Shown here: positions 7,326 to 13,778 of the stretch, piece by piece
Layout of the letters: each line of letters starts with the position of its first letter
How positions within the stretch are numbered: position 1 is the first letter of the stretch
NCBI GenBank assembly: GCA_030428695.1
Contig: JAUIEM010000216.1
Span: 1-16,689 of the forward strand
Direction: 5' to 3'
Length of the DNA: 16,689 nucleotides
Source: a bacterium
GTDB taxonomy: Bacteria; Planctomycetota; J058; JAJDCP01
Notes under the pieces: generated by a model
What the model was told of the DNA's origin: nothing
Databases searched by the model: none
What the model saw: the letters and a program-made list of their open reading frames with translations, nothing else
Program-made: the position numbers and the translations under genes

Positions 7326-7793
7326 ATGCAGCTCGAGGCCCTGATCGCAAGCGGAGAGCTCGGCGTCAGCCAGTGGTCGGCGCGCGGCGAGCGCCTGTGG
7401 CCGCTCGTGCCCGCCCGGCCGGAGGCCATCCGGCGCTTCGAGGAGCAGAGCGGGCGCGTGCTGCCGCGGCCCTTCTGTGACCTGCTCGCGATCGCCGACG
7501 GCGGCCGCCTGACCTTCGGGGCCTTCGACCTGCAGTTCTTCGGCGTCGGGGACGTCCAGCCCGGCCTCGCCGACATCGACGCCGGCCGCCCGCGCTACCA
7601 GGCCCATCTCGCCTCCCTGGAGGAGGGCTCCGACATGCTGTGCTTCGGCCAGAACGCCGGCGAGCTGTTCCTGTTCGACGCCGACGACGCGGTCCAGGTC
7701 CTGCATCGCGAGCAGGGCCGCGCGGTCCGCGCCGCGGGCTCGCTGCCGGCCTTCTGGCGGGCGCGGCGGCCGCTCTGGGAGGAGGTGGGCTGA
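7326..7793 (+). CDS. SMI1/KNR4 (SUKH) family protein
   Basis: The product is 155 residues and one SUKH domain long. The family signature runs through residues ~32-62: PEAIRRFEEQSGRVLP, then PFCDLLAIADGGRLTFG. This is the usual helix, LP-x-xF..LL, and (D/N)GG turn. A strand ILQFF-like segment (LQFFGVGD) and a late acidic patch (FGQNAGELFLFDADD) match the sheet that binds partners. SUKH proteins are often immunity proteins for nuclease or deaminase toxins, and in other settings general binding modules. No toxin gene flanks this one, so immunity is not shown. The ATG at 7326 is preceded by GGAG (7317-7320) and a promoter ending at 7296. A palindrome covers its stop codon. Confidence 0.8.
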   Translation: MQLEALIASGELGVSQWSARGERLWPLVPARPEAIRRFEEQSGRVLPRPFCDLLAIADGGRLTFGAFDLQFFGVGDVQPGLADIDAGRPRYQAHLASLEEGSDMLCFGQNAGELFLFDADDAVQVLHREQGRAVRAAGSLPAFWRARRPLWEEVG

Positions 7794-7810
7794 GCTTCGC
7801 GTGCGAAGCT
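7793..7810. terminator. Palindromic hairpin at the end of the SUKH gene
   Basis: AGCTTCGC (7793-7800) and GCGAAGCT (7803-7810) form a perfect inverted repeat with two bases between, starting on the last base of the SUKH stop codon. A T-poor sequence (GGGGGGCGGTTTCC) follows, so it is a weak intrinsic terminator at best. It may instead be a 3'-end stabilising stem. Confidence 0.4.
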
Positions 7811-8000
7811 GGGGGGCGGTTTCCTCCCTTCCCGATCCTGCCGGCTCGCCGTCTTCGCTTCGGCTCCTGGCGGCCTGTCAACTCGCCATCGATTTGTGGC
7901 GAGCTTCAACACCTGCTACAAACCGTCTGGATTCTCTTGTAGGCGACGGGCTTACGAGGCTGTCTCACGGAACCCGGTCGGGCACGTCCCCAAGCCTTCG

Positions 8001-8030
8001 GCGAGCGGGGGTAGACCCCGCCCCTACATT
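8001..8030 (+). repeat. GC-rich module, copy A
   Basis: This copy has the core GGGGTAGACCCCGCCCCTACA preceded by GCGAGC. The same module recurs inverted at 8111-8140 and direct at 8191-8220, so the three lie within 220 bases. GGGG-TAGA-CCCC is itself a short dyad. Confidence 0.65.
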
Positions 8031-8110
8031 GGACTCCAACGCACACCACGGGTGATCTCGGACGTGCGGCATGCGAGCCATGCCTCGCTTGGGCTGATGG
8101 TCCTATCCGA

Positions 8111-8140
8111 ATGTAGGGGAGGGGTCTACCCCCCTCCCGC
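8111..8140 (-). repeat. GC-rich module, copy B (inverted)
   Basis: On the - strand this reads GCGGGAGGGG, then GGTAGACCCCTCCCCTACAT. It matches copy A over TAGACCCC(G/T)CCCCTACAT. It runs straight into a 7-bp hairpin (8134-8150). Confidence 0.65.
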
Positions 8141-8190
8141 GAAGCGGGAGAAGGCGTACGTGACTGGACTCGTGAGACAGTCCCCCTCCC

Positions 8191-8220
8191 GCGGGCGGGG
8201 GTGGACCCTGCCCCTACAGG
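8191..8220 (+). repeat. GC-rich module, copy C
   Basis: This copy reads GCGGGCGGGG then GTGGACCCTGCCCCTACAGG. It differs from copy A at a few positions, and its end overlaps the right terminal repeat of the candidate element. It ends 68 bases before the ftcD start codon. Confidence 0.6.
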
Positions 8221-8287
8221 AGAAGCGACACCACAGACTTCGGACATTGTTGACTGGCTTGCGGCACGCACGCCCCGGAGACTTCCT

Positions 8288-9721
8288 ATGGACCCTCTGT
8301 TCCTCTGCGTCCCCAACTTCAGCGAAGGCCGCGACCCGGAGTTCCTGGACGCAGTCCGCGCGCTCTTCGCGACCGAGCCGGACGCCGCCCTGCTCGGGCT
8401 CGAGGCCGACCCCGACCACCACCGCAGCGTGCTGAGCTTCGCCGCCACCCGCGGCGCGCTGCTGCGCTGCTGCGAGCGGCTCGCGGACCTCGCCCTCGAG
8501 CGCATCGACCTGCGCCGCCACCGCGGCTGCCACCCGCGCATCGGCGCCCTCGACGTGCTGCCGGTCGTGCCCCTGCTCGGCACCCCCGAGAGCGCGGCCC
8601 TCGCCGTCGCCCACGAGCTGGGCCGGCGGCTCGCCCGGCGCAAGCTGCCGGTCTTCTTCTACGGCCGCGCAGCGCGCCGGAAGGGCCGGCTCGCCCCCGC
8701 CCGCTTCCGGGCCGGCGGCTTCGAGAAGCTCGCGGAGAGCATCGGCACGAGCCCGCGCCGCACGCCAGATCTCGGGCCTCACGCGGTGCATCCGAGCGGC
8801 GGCGCGGTGGCGGTCGGCGTGCGCCCGCCGCTGATCGCCCTCAACTTCGAGGTCGCCGCGGACCTGGAGGAGGCGCGGGAGGCAGCGGTCGCCCTGCGCG
8901 AGCCGGGCCTCGTCCAGGCCCTCGGCTTCCCCCTGGCCTCGCGCGGGACGGTGCAGGTCTCGTGCAACCTGCTCGACCACCGCCGCCGCTCGCCGCGCCA
9001 GCTCGCCGAGCGCCTGCTCGCGCGCGGGCTGGAGATCACCAACGTCGAGCTGATCGGCCTCGCCCCGGCCCTCGCCGCCGCCAGCCTGCTCGGGCTCGCG
9101 CTGCCCTTCGCCCCGCGCTGGGAGGAGCGCATCCTCGAGGAGCGCCTGGCCCCCTTCCTCGCCCGTGTCCACTCTCCCGAGGCCTTCGCGCGGCGGCTCG
9201 CCGACCCCGACGACACACCGGGTGGCGGCGCGGCCGCCGCCCTGGTCGCCAGCCTGAGCGCCGCGCTCCTGCAGCTGGTCGAGGGGCACTCGCAGAAGAA
9301 GCGCTTCGCGACCTTCCGCGAGCAGCTGCAAACCTGCAGCCTGGCCGAGGCCCGCGAGCTGTTCGAGCAGCTCCGCGAAGTCGACGCCGCCGCCTACGCC
9401 CGGGTGCTCGCCGCCTACCGCCGCAAGAAGAGCGACCCCGACCGGGTGGCGGCGGTCGCCGCGGCCCTGCACGAGGCCGGCGCCGTCCCCGCCCGGCTCG
9501 CCTGCCGGGTCGCCGAGCTGCTGCCGGCAATCGTCCTGTGCGTGCGCGAGGGCAACCCCAACCTGCGCCCCGACGCCGAGGCCGCCGGCATCCTCGCCCT
9601 CGCCGCCGCCCGCGTGGCCGCGCTGCAGGTGCGCGACAACGCGAGCCGGCTCGCGGAGGAGCCGGCCTACGTCGCCGAGGTCGCCGCGGCGCTCGAGAGC
9701 CTGGAGCGGGTCGGGGGCTGA
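8288..9721 (+). CDS. ftcD: Bifunctional glutamate formimidoyltransferase / formimidoyl-THF cyclodeaminase
   Basis: The product is a 477-residue fusion of two enzymes of histidine breakdown. It transfers the formimino group of formiminoglutamate to tetrahydrofolate, then deaminates it to 5,10-methenyl-THF, releasing ammonia. The transferase (about residues 1-295) opens with the family's CVPNFSEGRD motif. It has HPRIGALDVLPVVPL with the likely catalytic His at residue 82, then a LNFEV motif. The cyclodeaminase (~300-477) starts at DPDDTPGGGAAAALVASLSAALL (TPGGG from residue 310). The animal fusion is ~540 residues, so this one is compact, but both halves look complete. The ATG at 8288 is preceded by GGAG at 8277-8280; the frame upstream runs through repeat DNA and is not coding. 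No hut genes are adjacent. The upstream repeat element may carry or disturb its promoter. Confidence 0.93.
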   Translation: MDPLFLCVPNFSEGRDPEFLDAVRALFATEPDAALLGLEADPDHHRSVLSFAATRGALLRCCERLADLALERIDLRRHRGCHPRIGALDVLPVVPLLGTPESAALAVAHELGRRLARRKLPVFFYGRAARRKGRLAPARFRAGGFEKLAESIGTSPRRTPDLGPHAVHPSGGAVAVGVRPPLIALNFEVAADLEEAREAAVALREPGLVQALGFPLASRGTVQVSCNLLDHRRRSPRQLAERLLARGLEITNVELIGLAPALAAASLLGLALPFAPRWEERILEERLAPFLARVHSPEAFARRLADPDDTPGGGAAAALVASLSAALLQLVEGHSQKKRFATFREQLQTCSLAEARELFEQLREVDAAAYARVLAAYRRKKSDPDRVAAVAAALHEAGAVPARLACRVAELLPAIVLCVREGNPNLRPDAEAAGILALAAARVAALQVRDNASRLAEEPAYVAEVAAALESLERVGG

Positions 9722-9737
9722 CCGGGGGGATCCGAGT

Positions 9738-9760
9738 CCGATGCCGATGCCGATGCCGAT
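9738..9760 (+). repeat. CCGATG hexamer tandem repeat
   Basis: There are three perfect copies of CCGATG (9738-9755) and a partial fourth (CCGAT to 9760). They lie in the 105-base gap between the convergent ftcD and Uma2 genes. The last unit forms the left arm of the adjacent hairpin. Confidence 0.7.
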
Positions 9761-9772
9761 TCGATCGGCATC
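9752..9772. terminator. Hairpin between convergent ftcD and Uma2 genes
   Basis: GATGCCGA (9752-9759) and TCGGCATC (9765-9772) form a perfect 8-bp stem around a TTCGA loop, 31 bases after the ftcD stop. There is no T tract on either side, so it could be a Rho-assisted end or a transcript-stabilising structure rather than a classic intrinsic terminator. Confidence 0.45.
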
Positions 9773-9826
9773 CACCCCGGCGAGCACTGGTTCCGCTCCT
9801 CCTCCAGAGGACCAGCGGCGCCAAGA

Positions 9827-10393
9827 TCAGCGGACCGGCGGCCCGAGAATCTCCAGCACGGGGATCGCGGTCGCGGGGAAAGCGAGCGGCGTGACGAGTG
9901 CGCCCCGCTGGAGGCGGACGACGCTGCGGTAGCCGTCGTCCTCCGGGTCGCGGAAGACGAGGAGCGCATCGGCCGTCAGGTCGACGATCCACAGCTCGCG
10001 GATCTTGCGCTTCGCGTAGTACGGGGCCTTGACGTCGCGGTCATAGGCCAGGCTGCTCAGGGCGACCTCGATAAGCAGCGCGGTCTGGAGCGGGGTCGGA
10101 TGCCCGGTCCGGTAGAAGTCCTCCCGGGCTTCGAGCAGCGCGAGGTCGGGCTGGGGCTCGGAGCGCGCGTCGAGCTCGACCGGACCCTGGACGCGCACCT
10201 GGTGGGTGGCGCCGAACAGGCGGACCAGGAGGTGATTCAGCCGGTCCACGGTCGAGGCGTGCTCGCGTCCGATCGGAGACATTTCGATGATTTCTCCGTC
10301 GAGCAGCTCGACCCTGTCGTCCTTGCCGAGAATGCCCGCGTCGATCATGCGGTGGTAGTCGTCGACGGTGAAGCGCCGCGTCTTGACGACCAT
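9827..10393 (-). CDS. Uma2 family PD-(D/E)XK endonuclease-fold protein
   Basis: The product is 188 residues, the family's usual length. The N-terminal half has the hallmark YHRMIDAGILGKDDRVELLDGEIIEMSPIGREH. The nuclease core follows with D83 (EPQPDLALLE), E109 (LLIEVALSSLAYD) and K122 (DRDVKAPYYAKRKI), then RELWIVDL. All expected active-site residues are therefore present. Uma2 proteins are predicted endonucleases, common in multi-copy families in Cyanobacteria, Chloroflexota and Planctomycetota; their biological role is unsettled. The start is ATG 10393 with a strong GGGAGGGAAG ahead. A TATACT -10 box and a large inverted repeat sit upstream, suggesting regulation. Nothing in the neighbourhood (ftcD, GH26) indicates a restriction system. 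Confidence 0.9.
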   Translation of the reverse strand: MVVKTRRFTVDDYHRMIDAGILGKDDRVELLDGEIIEMSPIGREHASTVDRLNHLLVRLFGATHQVRVQGPVELDARSEPQPDLALLEAREDFYRTGHPTPLQTALLIEVALSSLAYDRDVKAPYYAKRKIRELWIVDLTADALLVFRDPEDDGYRSVVRLQRGALVTPLAFPATAIPVLEILGPPVR

Positions 10394-10422
10394 GGTCTTC
10401 CCTCCCGTCCTGCGCCTTTCAG

Positions 10423-10428
10423 AGTATA
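10423..10428 (-). promoter_or_regulatory. Probable -10 box for the Uma2 gene
   Basis: The - strand reads TATACT (5 of 6 with TATAAT), 30 bases upstream of the Uma2 start codon, predicting a leader of about 24 bases that includes the ribosome site. No good -35 hexamer lies at 16-18 bases. The inverted repeat at 10429-10462 occupies that place, so an activator or repressor site is plausible. Confidence 0.4.
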
Positions 10429-10462
10429 CATCGACCGGCAGGGGACAAGCCGTCGGTCGATG
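10429..10462. promoter_or_regulatory. Inverted repeat abutting the Uma2 -10 box (candidate operator)
   Basis: CATCGACCG (10429-10437) and CGGTCGATG (10454-10462) are perfect 9-base reverse complements, extendable by a G-T and a C-G pair, separated by 16 bases. It starts directly upstream of the TATACT box and lies in the divergent promoter region of the Uma2 and GH26 genes. Its position suits a dimeric regulator; no regulator gene is nearby. Confidence 0.4.
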
Positions 10463-10517
10463 CGAACCTCGTCTGGATTCTGCGGACGGAAGCGGAATCG
10501 GGAGCGAAGTCGGAGGT

Positions 10518-10554
10518 CCGGCACGAGCACGGGCACGTTCCGGTTCCGTGCCGG
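10518..10554. repeat. Inverted repeat upstream of the GH26 gene
   Basis: CCGGCACG (10518-10525) pairs with CGTGCCGG (10547-10554), 50 bases before the GH26 start codon. It may be an operator or a leader stem. In DNA this GC-rich, 8-base dyads are not rare. Confidence 0.3.
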
Positions 10555-10603
10555 CGGTTGCACTTCCCCACCCGCCACGTAGGCTGGTGCTGGGAGGAAC
10601 GCG

Positions 10604-11596
10604 ATGCGCGCCCTGTACATCCTGACCGTGGTCGCCGCCGCCTGCGCCCTCGCCTGGGTCCTGCCCGGGACGCCGGGGCCCGGCAGCGCGCCCGTCGCCG
10701 ACAGCGGCGGCCTCGGGACGGGGCCGGACTGGGGCTTCTACCAGATCTACTGGGGCAACGAGCGCTTCGGCGCCGGCCGCGACGCCCAGCTCGAGACCCT
10801 CGGCGGCGCGCCCCGCTACGTGATGTTCTTCCGCGACCTCCTGCGCCCCTTCCCGACCGATGCCGTCCGCGAGAACCACGCGCGCGGGCTCGTGACCATC
10901 CTCAGCCTGGAGCTGTGGATCTGGGGCCATAGGGGCGGGCGCAGCGACGAGAGCTTCCTGACCGCCATCGCCGAGGGCGCGTACGATGACTTCTTCCGCG
11001 GCTGGGGAGAGGCCGCCGACGCCCTCGGCCTGCCGGTGCTCGTCCGCTTCGGCTTCGAGATGAACGGCGGCTGGTTCTCCTGGGGCCAGCAGCCCGAGGC
11101 CTTCCGCAAGGCCTGGCGGCGCGCCTGGGAGGTCACGCGCGCGGCGGGCGGCGACGAGCTCGAGTGGGTGTTCGCGCCGAACGTGCTCTACGACGAGCGC
11201 GGCTTCGAGGAGGGCTTCGCGCCCTACTACCCGGGGGACGCCTACGTCGACCACGTCGCCCTCGACGGCTACAACTTCGGCGACGACCACAGCGAGTGGC
11301 ACGCGTGGCAGTCCTACGACGAGATCTTCGGACGCTCGCTCGACCTGCTCGATGACTTCGGCAAGCCCCTGTTCATCAGCGAGATCGGCTGCGCCGACGA
11401 TCCCCGCAAGCCCGCCTGGATCGAGGACTTCCTGACGCGCGTCAGCGCCGACGCGCGCGTGCGTGCCTTCGTCTGGTTCCAGCTCGACAAGCGCCGCGCG
11501 GGCGAGCACGACTGGCGGCTGGAGAGCGATCCGGAGAGCCTGGAGATCTTCCGGCGCTGGGCGGAGCGGCAGGCGGAGGAAGCGCCCCGCAAGTAG
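10604..11596 (+). CDS. Secreted glycoside hydrolase, GH26-like (beta-mannanase type)
   Basis: The product is 330 residues with a (beta/alpha)8-barrel layout. An N-terminal hydrophobic segment (LYILTVVAAACALAWVL, about residues 4-20) acts as signal peptide or anchor. The likely acid/base is E152 in VRFGFEMNGGWFSWG, and the likely nucleophile is E260 in PLFISEIGCAD. Both motifs and their spacing are typical of GH26 and clan A enzymes acting on beta-mannan or mixed-linkage glucans. DHVALDGYNFGD and the Trp-rich ends (WVFAPNV, FVWFQLD) also fit. The ATG at 10604 follows a strong GGGAGGA site. A TTGCAC-16-TAGGCT pair at 10558-10585 could be a promoter but is weak. Substrate is uncertain; an own-polysaccharide trimming role is possible because a convergent YfhO-like gene ends 9 bases away. 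Confidence 0.85.
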   Translation: MRALYILTVVAAACALAWVLPGTPGPGSAPVADSGGLGTGPDWGFYQIYWGNERFGAGRDAQLETLGGAPRYVMFFRDLLRPFPTDAVRENHARGLVTILSLELWIWGHRGGRSDESFLTAIAEGAYDDFFRGWGEAADALGLPVLVRFGFEMNGGWFSWGQQPEAFRKAWRRAWEVTRAAGGDELEWVFAPNVLYDERGFEEGFAPYYPGDAYVDHVALDGYNFGDDHSEWHAWQSYDEIFGRSLDLLDDFGKPLFISEIGCADDPRKPAWIEDFLTRVSADARVRAFVWFQLDKRRAGEHDWRLESDPESLEIFRRWAERQAEEAPRK

Positions 11597-11604
11597 CCTC
11601 CCGA

Positions 11605-13674
11605 TCAGCCGCGACGCCGCCTCCACAGCGCAACCGCGGCCACCGCGAGCAGCGCGGCCCCGGCCACCGCCAGGCCGAGCCGCAGGGGCGCGGGCCGGTA
11701 CTCCAGCTCGACCACCGCCTGCCCGGCGGCCAGGGGGATCGCCCGCAGCGCGTGTTGCGCCCGCAACACGGGCGCCGGCTCGCCGTTGACCGTGCAGCGC
11801 CAGCCGGGGCCCCAGGCGTCGGCCAGCACCAGGAAGCCCGGGGCGGTCAGGGCGACCTCGAGCTGCAGGCGCTCCGGCTCATCCCGCGTCCAGAGCAGGC
11901 GGTCGGCCTCGGCGGCCGGTCCGATCGCAGGCGGAAACGCCGGCGGCTTGCGCTCGAGGACCAGCGTCTGGGACGCGTCGAAGTCCGGGGCGACCACCGC
12001 GGCGAGCGACGCCGTCTCGCCGGCCACGACCTGCACCTCTCGCAGGATCCGCGCCCGCGGCCCGGCCTCGGGTAGCTCGCACAGCGTCGCCCCCAGCGGC
12101 AGCGCGCGCAGCGGACGCAGGCCCTCGGGCGGATGGGCGTTCGGCCAGACCATGTAGCGCACGCCGACGAAGGCCCAGACGCCGGGTCCGCCGTCCCGCA
12201 GCAGGGCGTCCCAGCGCCGGGGGGCGAGGTCGCCGTAGCCGATGGCCTCGCGGAAGCCGTAGAAGGCCGCCAGGCTCGAGCCCAGCAGCTCGCCATCGCG
12301 CACGAAGTCGACCGCCGCGTCGGGATCAGCCGGCAGGGTGTCCGCGTACAGCGGTGGTACCCCCGCGGCCCAGAAGCGCTGGGTCCAGCCGTCGCGGTCT
12401 CTCCACTCGAGCTCCCGCAGCATGCCGGCCAGGCGGGGCTCGGCGGTGAACGCCTCGTAGGGGCCGAAGGGCAGCGCCACGCGCGCCGCGATCCCGAGCT
12501 CGAGCAGCGCCACCAGCGCGAGCAGCCAGCGCGTGCGCAAGCGCCGCACCCGCTGCATCCCCGCCCCGGCCAGGAGCGCCAGCCCGAAGGAGAACAGCAG
12601 CAGGTAGCGGACGGGCCTCCGCAGCTTGCCGAGGCCGGGCAGCGCCGCGACCAGCTGGAACAGCCAGGAGCGCTCCCCCACCGCCAGCCCGAGCCCGCAG
12701 ACCAGCAGCGCCAGCCCCGCCAGGCCCAGCCAGCTGCGTCGGCGCAGCAGGCCGAGCAGCGCCAGCCCCGCCAGCCCGAGGGCGACGAAGCCCTGGAAGG
12801 CGCGGTGCCCGCGGGGCGTCTGGGGGCCCGTGTGCAGGCCGGGCGGGAGCAGCAGATGGCCGAGCCCGGTGGCGGAGAGCTGGAGGTTGTCGCGCGGCGA
12901 GGTCCGGCTCGGGTCGAGCCCCTGCGCCCGCGCGGAGCGCTGCAACAGCTCCCAGGTCGGCAGCCACTGCGGCGCCGCCAACGCGAGGGCCAGCCCCGCC
13001 GCGAGGGCCAGCCGCCCGACAGCGCGCAGGCGCGAGCGGCGCTCGAGGGAGCCGATGCGCGCGAGGGCCAGGAGGCCCCCCACCGGTCCCGCCACCAACG
13101 CCACGTGCGGCCTCCCGGCGAGCAACATCAGGGCGCCCGCCAGGCCCGCCAGCCCGACCCAGCGGAGGCATCCGTCGCGGGCGAGGCGGTCGAGGGCGTA
13201 GAGCAGCAGCGGCCACCAGGCGAGCACGGCGACGGCGTTGATCCAGGCCACCGTGTCGAGCACGTAGCACCCGCACGAGAAGCTCGCCGCCACCACCAGC
13301 GCCGCGGGCGGGTCGAGCCCGAGCTGGCGGGCGTAGAGGAACAGGAAGAGCGCCGCCAGCGCGAGATGGAGCGCGGTCCCGAGCGCGAGCTGCTCGGGCA
13401 GCGGCAGCAGGAAGAGCAGCCAGTTCGGTGGATAGGTCAGCCCGACCTCGCCGTAGGCGTGCAGCGGGAATCCCCCCCGCACCTGCGGCGTCCAGAGCGC
13501 GAGCTCGCCCTCGGCGAAGCGCTCGCTGGCGAGCTGCCGGTAGGGCCACTGCAGGTAGCGCAGGTCGAGCTCGAACAGCGCCTCGTGGCGGAGCAGCATC
13601 GGCAGGAAGGTGGCGACGACCAGCAGCACCAGCAGACCTGGCGCGAGCCAGCGCGGCGCGCCCTTCCCGGTCAT
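11605..13674 (-). CDS. YfhO-family multi-pass membrane protein (GT-C-like glycosyltransferase)
   Basis: The product is 689 residues. A first membrane helix (residues ~10-28) is followed by an external loop with acidic D37 (FELDLRYLQWPYR), then YPPNWLLFLLPLP and some ten further hydrophobic helices to about residue 410. A large mostly soluble domain (~420-655) ends in a last helix and the basic tail RRRRG. This layout matches YfhO proteins, which modify cell-surface polymers such as lipoteichoic or other glycans using lipid-linked sugars. The start is ATG 13674, which overlaps the stop of a 34-codon leader ORF as TGATG and has GGGAG 7 bases upstream. A GTG at 13743 would add 23 Arg-rich residues and has a weak AGGA, so it is less likely but not excluded. 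It is convergent with the GH26 gene. Confidence 0.85.
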   Translation of the reverse strand: MTGKGAPRWLAPGLLVLLVVATFLPMLLRHEALFELDLRYLQWPYRQLASERFAEGELALWTPQVRGGFPLHAYGEVGLTYPPNWLLFLLPLPEQLALGTALHLALAALFLFLYARQLGLDPPAALVVAASFSCGCYVLDTVAWINAVAVLAWWPLLLYALDRLARDGCLRWVGLAGLAGALMLLAGRPHVALVAGPVGGLLALARIGSLERRSRLRAVGRLALAAGLALALAAPQWLPTWELLQRSARAQGLDPSRTSPRDNLQLSATGLGHLLLPPGLHTGPQTPRGHRAFQGFVALGLAGLALLGLLRRRSWLGLAGLALLVCGLGLAVGERSWLFQLVAALPGLGKLRRPVRYLLLFSFGLALLAGAGMQRVRRLRTRWLLALVALLELGIAARVALPFGPYEAFTAEPRLAGMLRELEWRDRDGWTQRFWAAGVPPLYADTLPADPDAAVDFVRDGELLGSSLAAFYGFREAIGYGDLAPRRWDALLRDGGPGVWAFVGVRYMVWPNAHPPEGLRPLRALPLGATLCELPEAGPRARILREVQVVAGETASLAAVVAPDFDASQTLVLERKPPAFPPAIGPAAEADRLLWTRDEPERLQLEVALTAPGFLVLADAWGPGWRCTVNGEPAPVLRAQHALRAIPLAAGQAVVELEYRPAPLRLGLAVAGAALLAVAAVALWRRRRG

Positions 13675-13778
13675 CACGCGGCTCCCGCCGCCGCGCGGCG
13701 ACCACCGGAGACGCCCGGAGATCCGCCGAGGCGATTCGCACACCCGGGTCCTGGCACGCGCGCCGGACGCGCGCTCAT
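13674..13778 (-). CDS. Possible 34-codon leader ORF coupled to the YfhO gene
   Basis: The ATG at 13778 has one of the best ribosome sites in the window (GAGGAGGAAG, AGGAGG 5 bases from the ATG). The frame encodes MSARPARVPGPGCANRLGG and a Gly/Ala-rich rest, and its TGA (13676-13674) shares an A with the ATG of the YfhO gene. About ten of its 34 codons end in A or T, unlike the neighbouring genes, so its peptide is probably not conserved. Its role may be to deliver ribosomes to the YfhO start. An alternative is a frameshift that separates a true N-terminus from the YfhO frame. Confidence 0.4.
   Translation of the reverse strand: MSARPARVPGPGCANRLGGSPGVSGGRRAAAGAA

Larger units (their letters stand above)
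7932..8224. mobile_element. MITE-like non-autonomous element (candidate)
   Basis: The segment is bounded by imperfect terminal inverted repeats. On the left, TTCTCTTGTAGG (7932-7943) is followed by CTGTCTCACG (7960-7969). On the right, CGTGAGACAG (8171-8180) is followed by CCTACAGGAGAA (8213-8224). The inner blocks match 10 of 10 and the outer blocks 11 of 12 as reverse complements. It encodes no gene-like frame, and its inside is filled with three copies of a GC-rich module plus a CTCCCGC-GAA-GCGGGAG hairpin (8134-8150). No target-site duplication could be made out. Just outside lies another perfect 7-bp stem (7882-7888 with 7897-7903). The rest of the 7811-8287 gap shows no gene. The mobile nature is inference. 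Confidence 0.45.

Noticed and set aside
7932..8224. CRISPR array
   Set aside because: The repeated modules are in mixed orientation with unequal gaps and differing sequence, and no cas gene is present.
9827..11626. 599-codon - strand frame continuing from Uma2 across the GH26 gene
   Set aside because: Only the last 188 codons are the Uma2 protein, which has its own strong ribosome site at 10393; the rest is the shadow of GH26.
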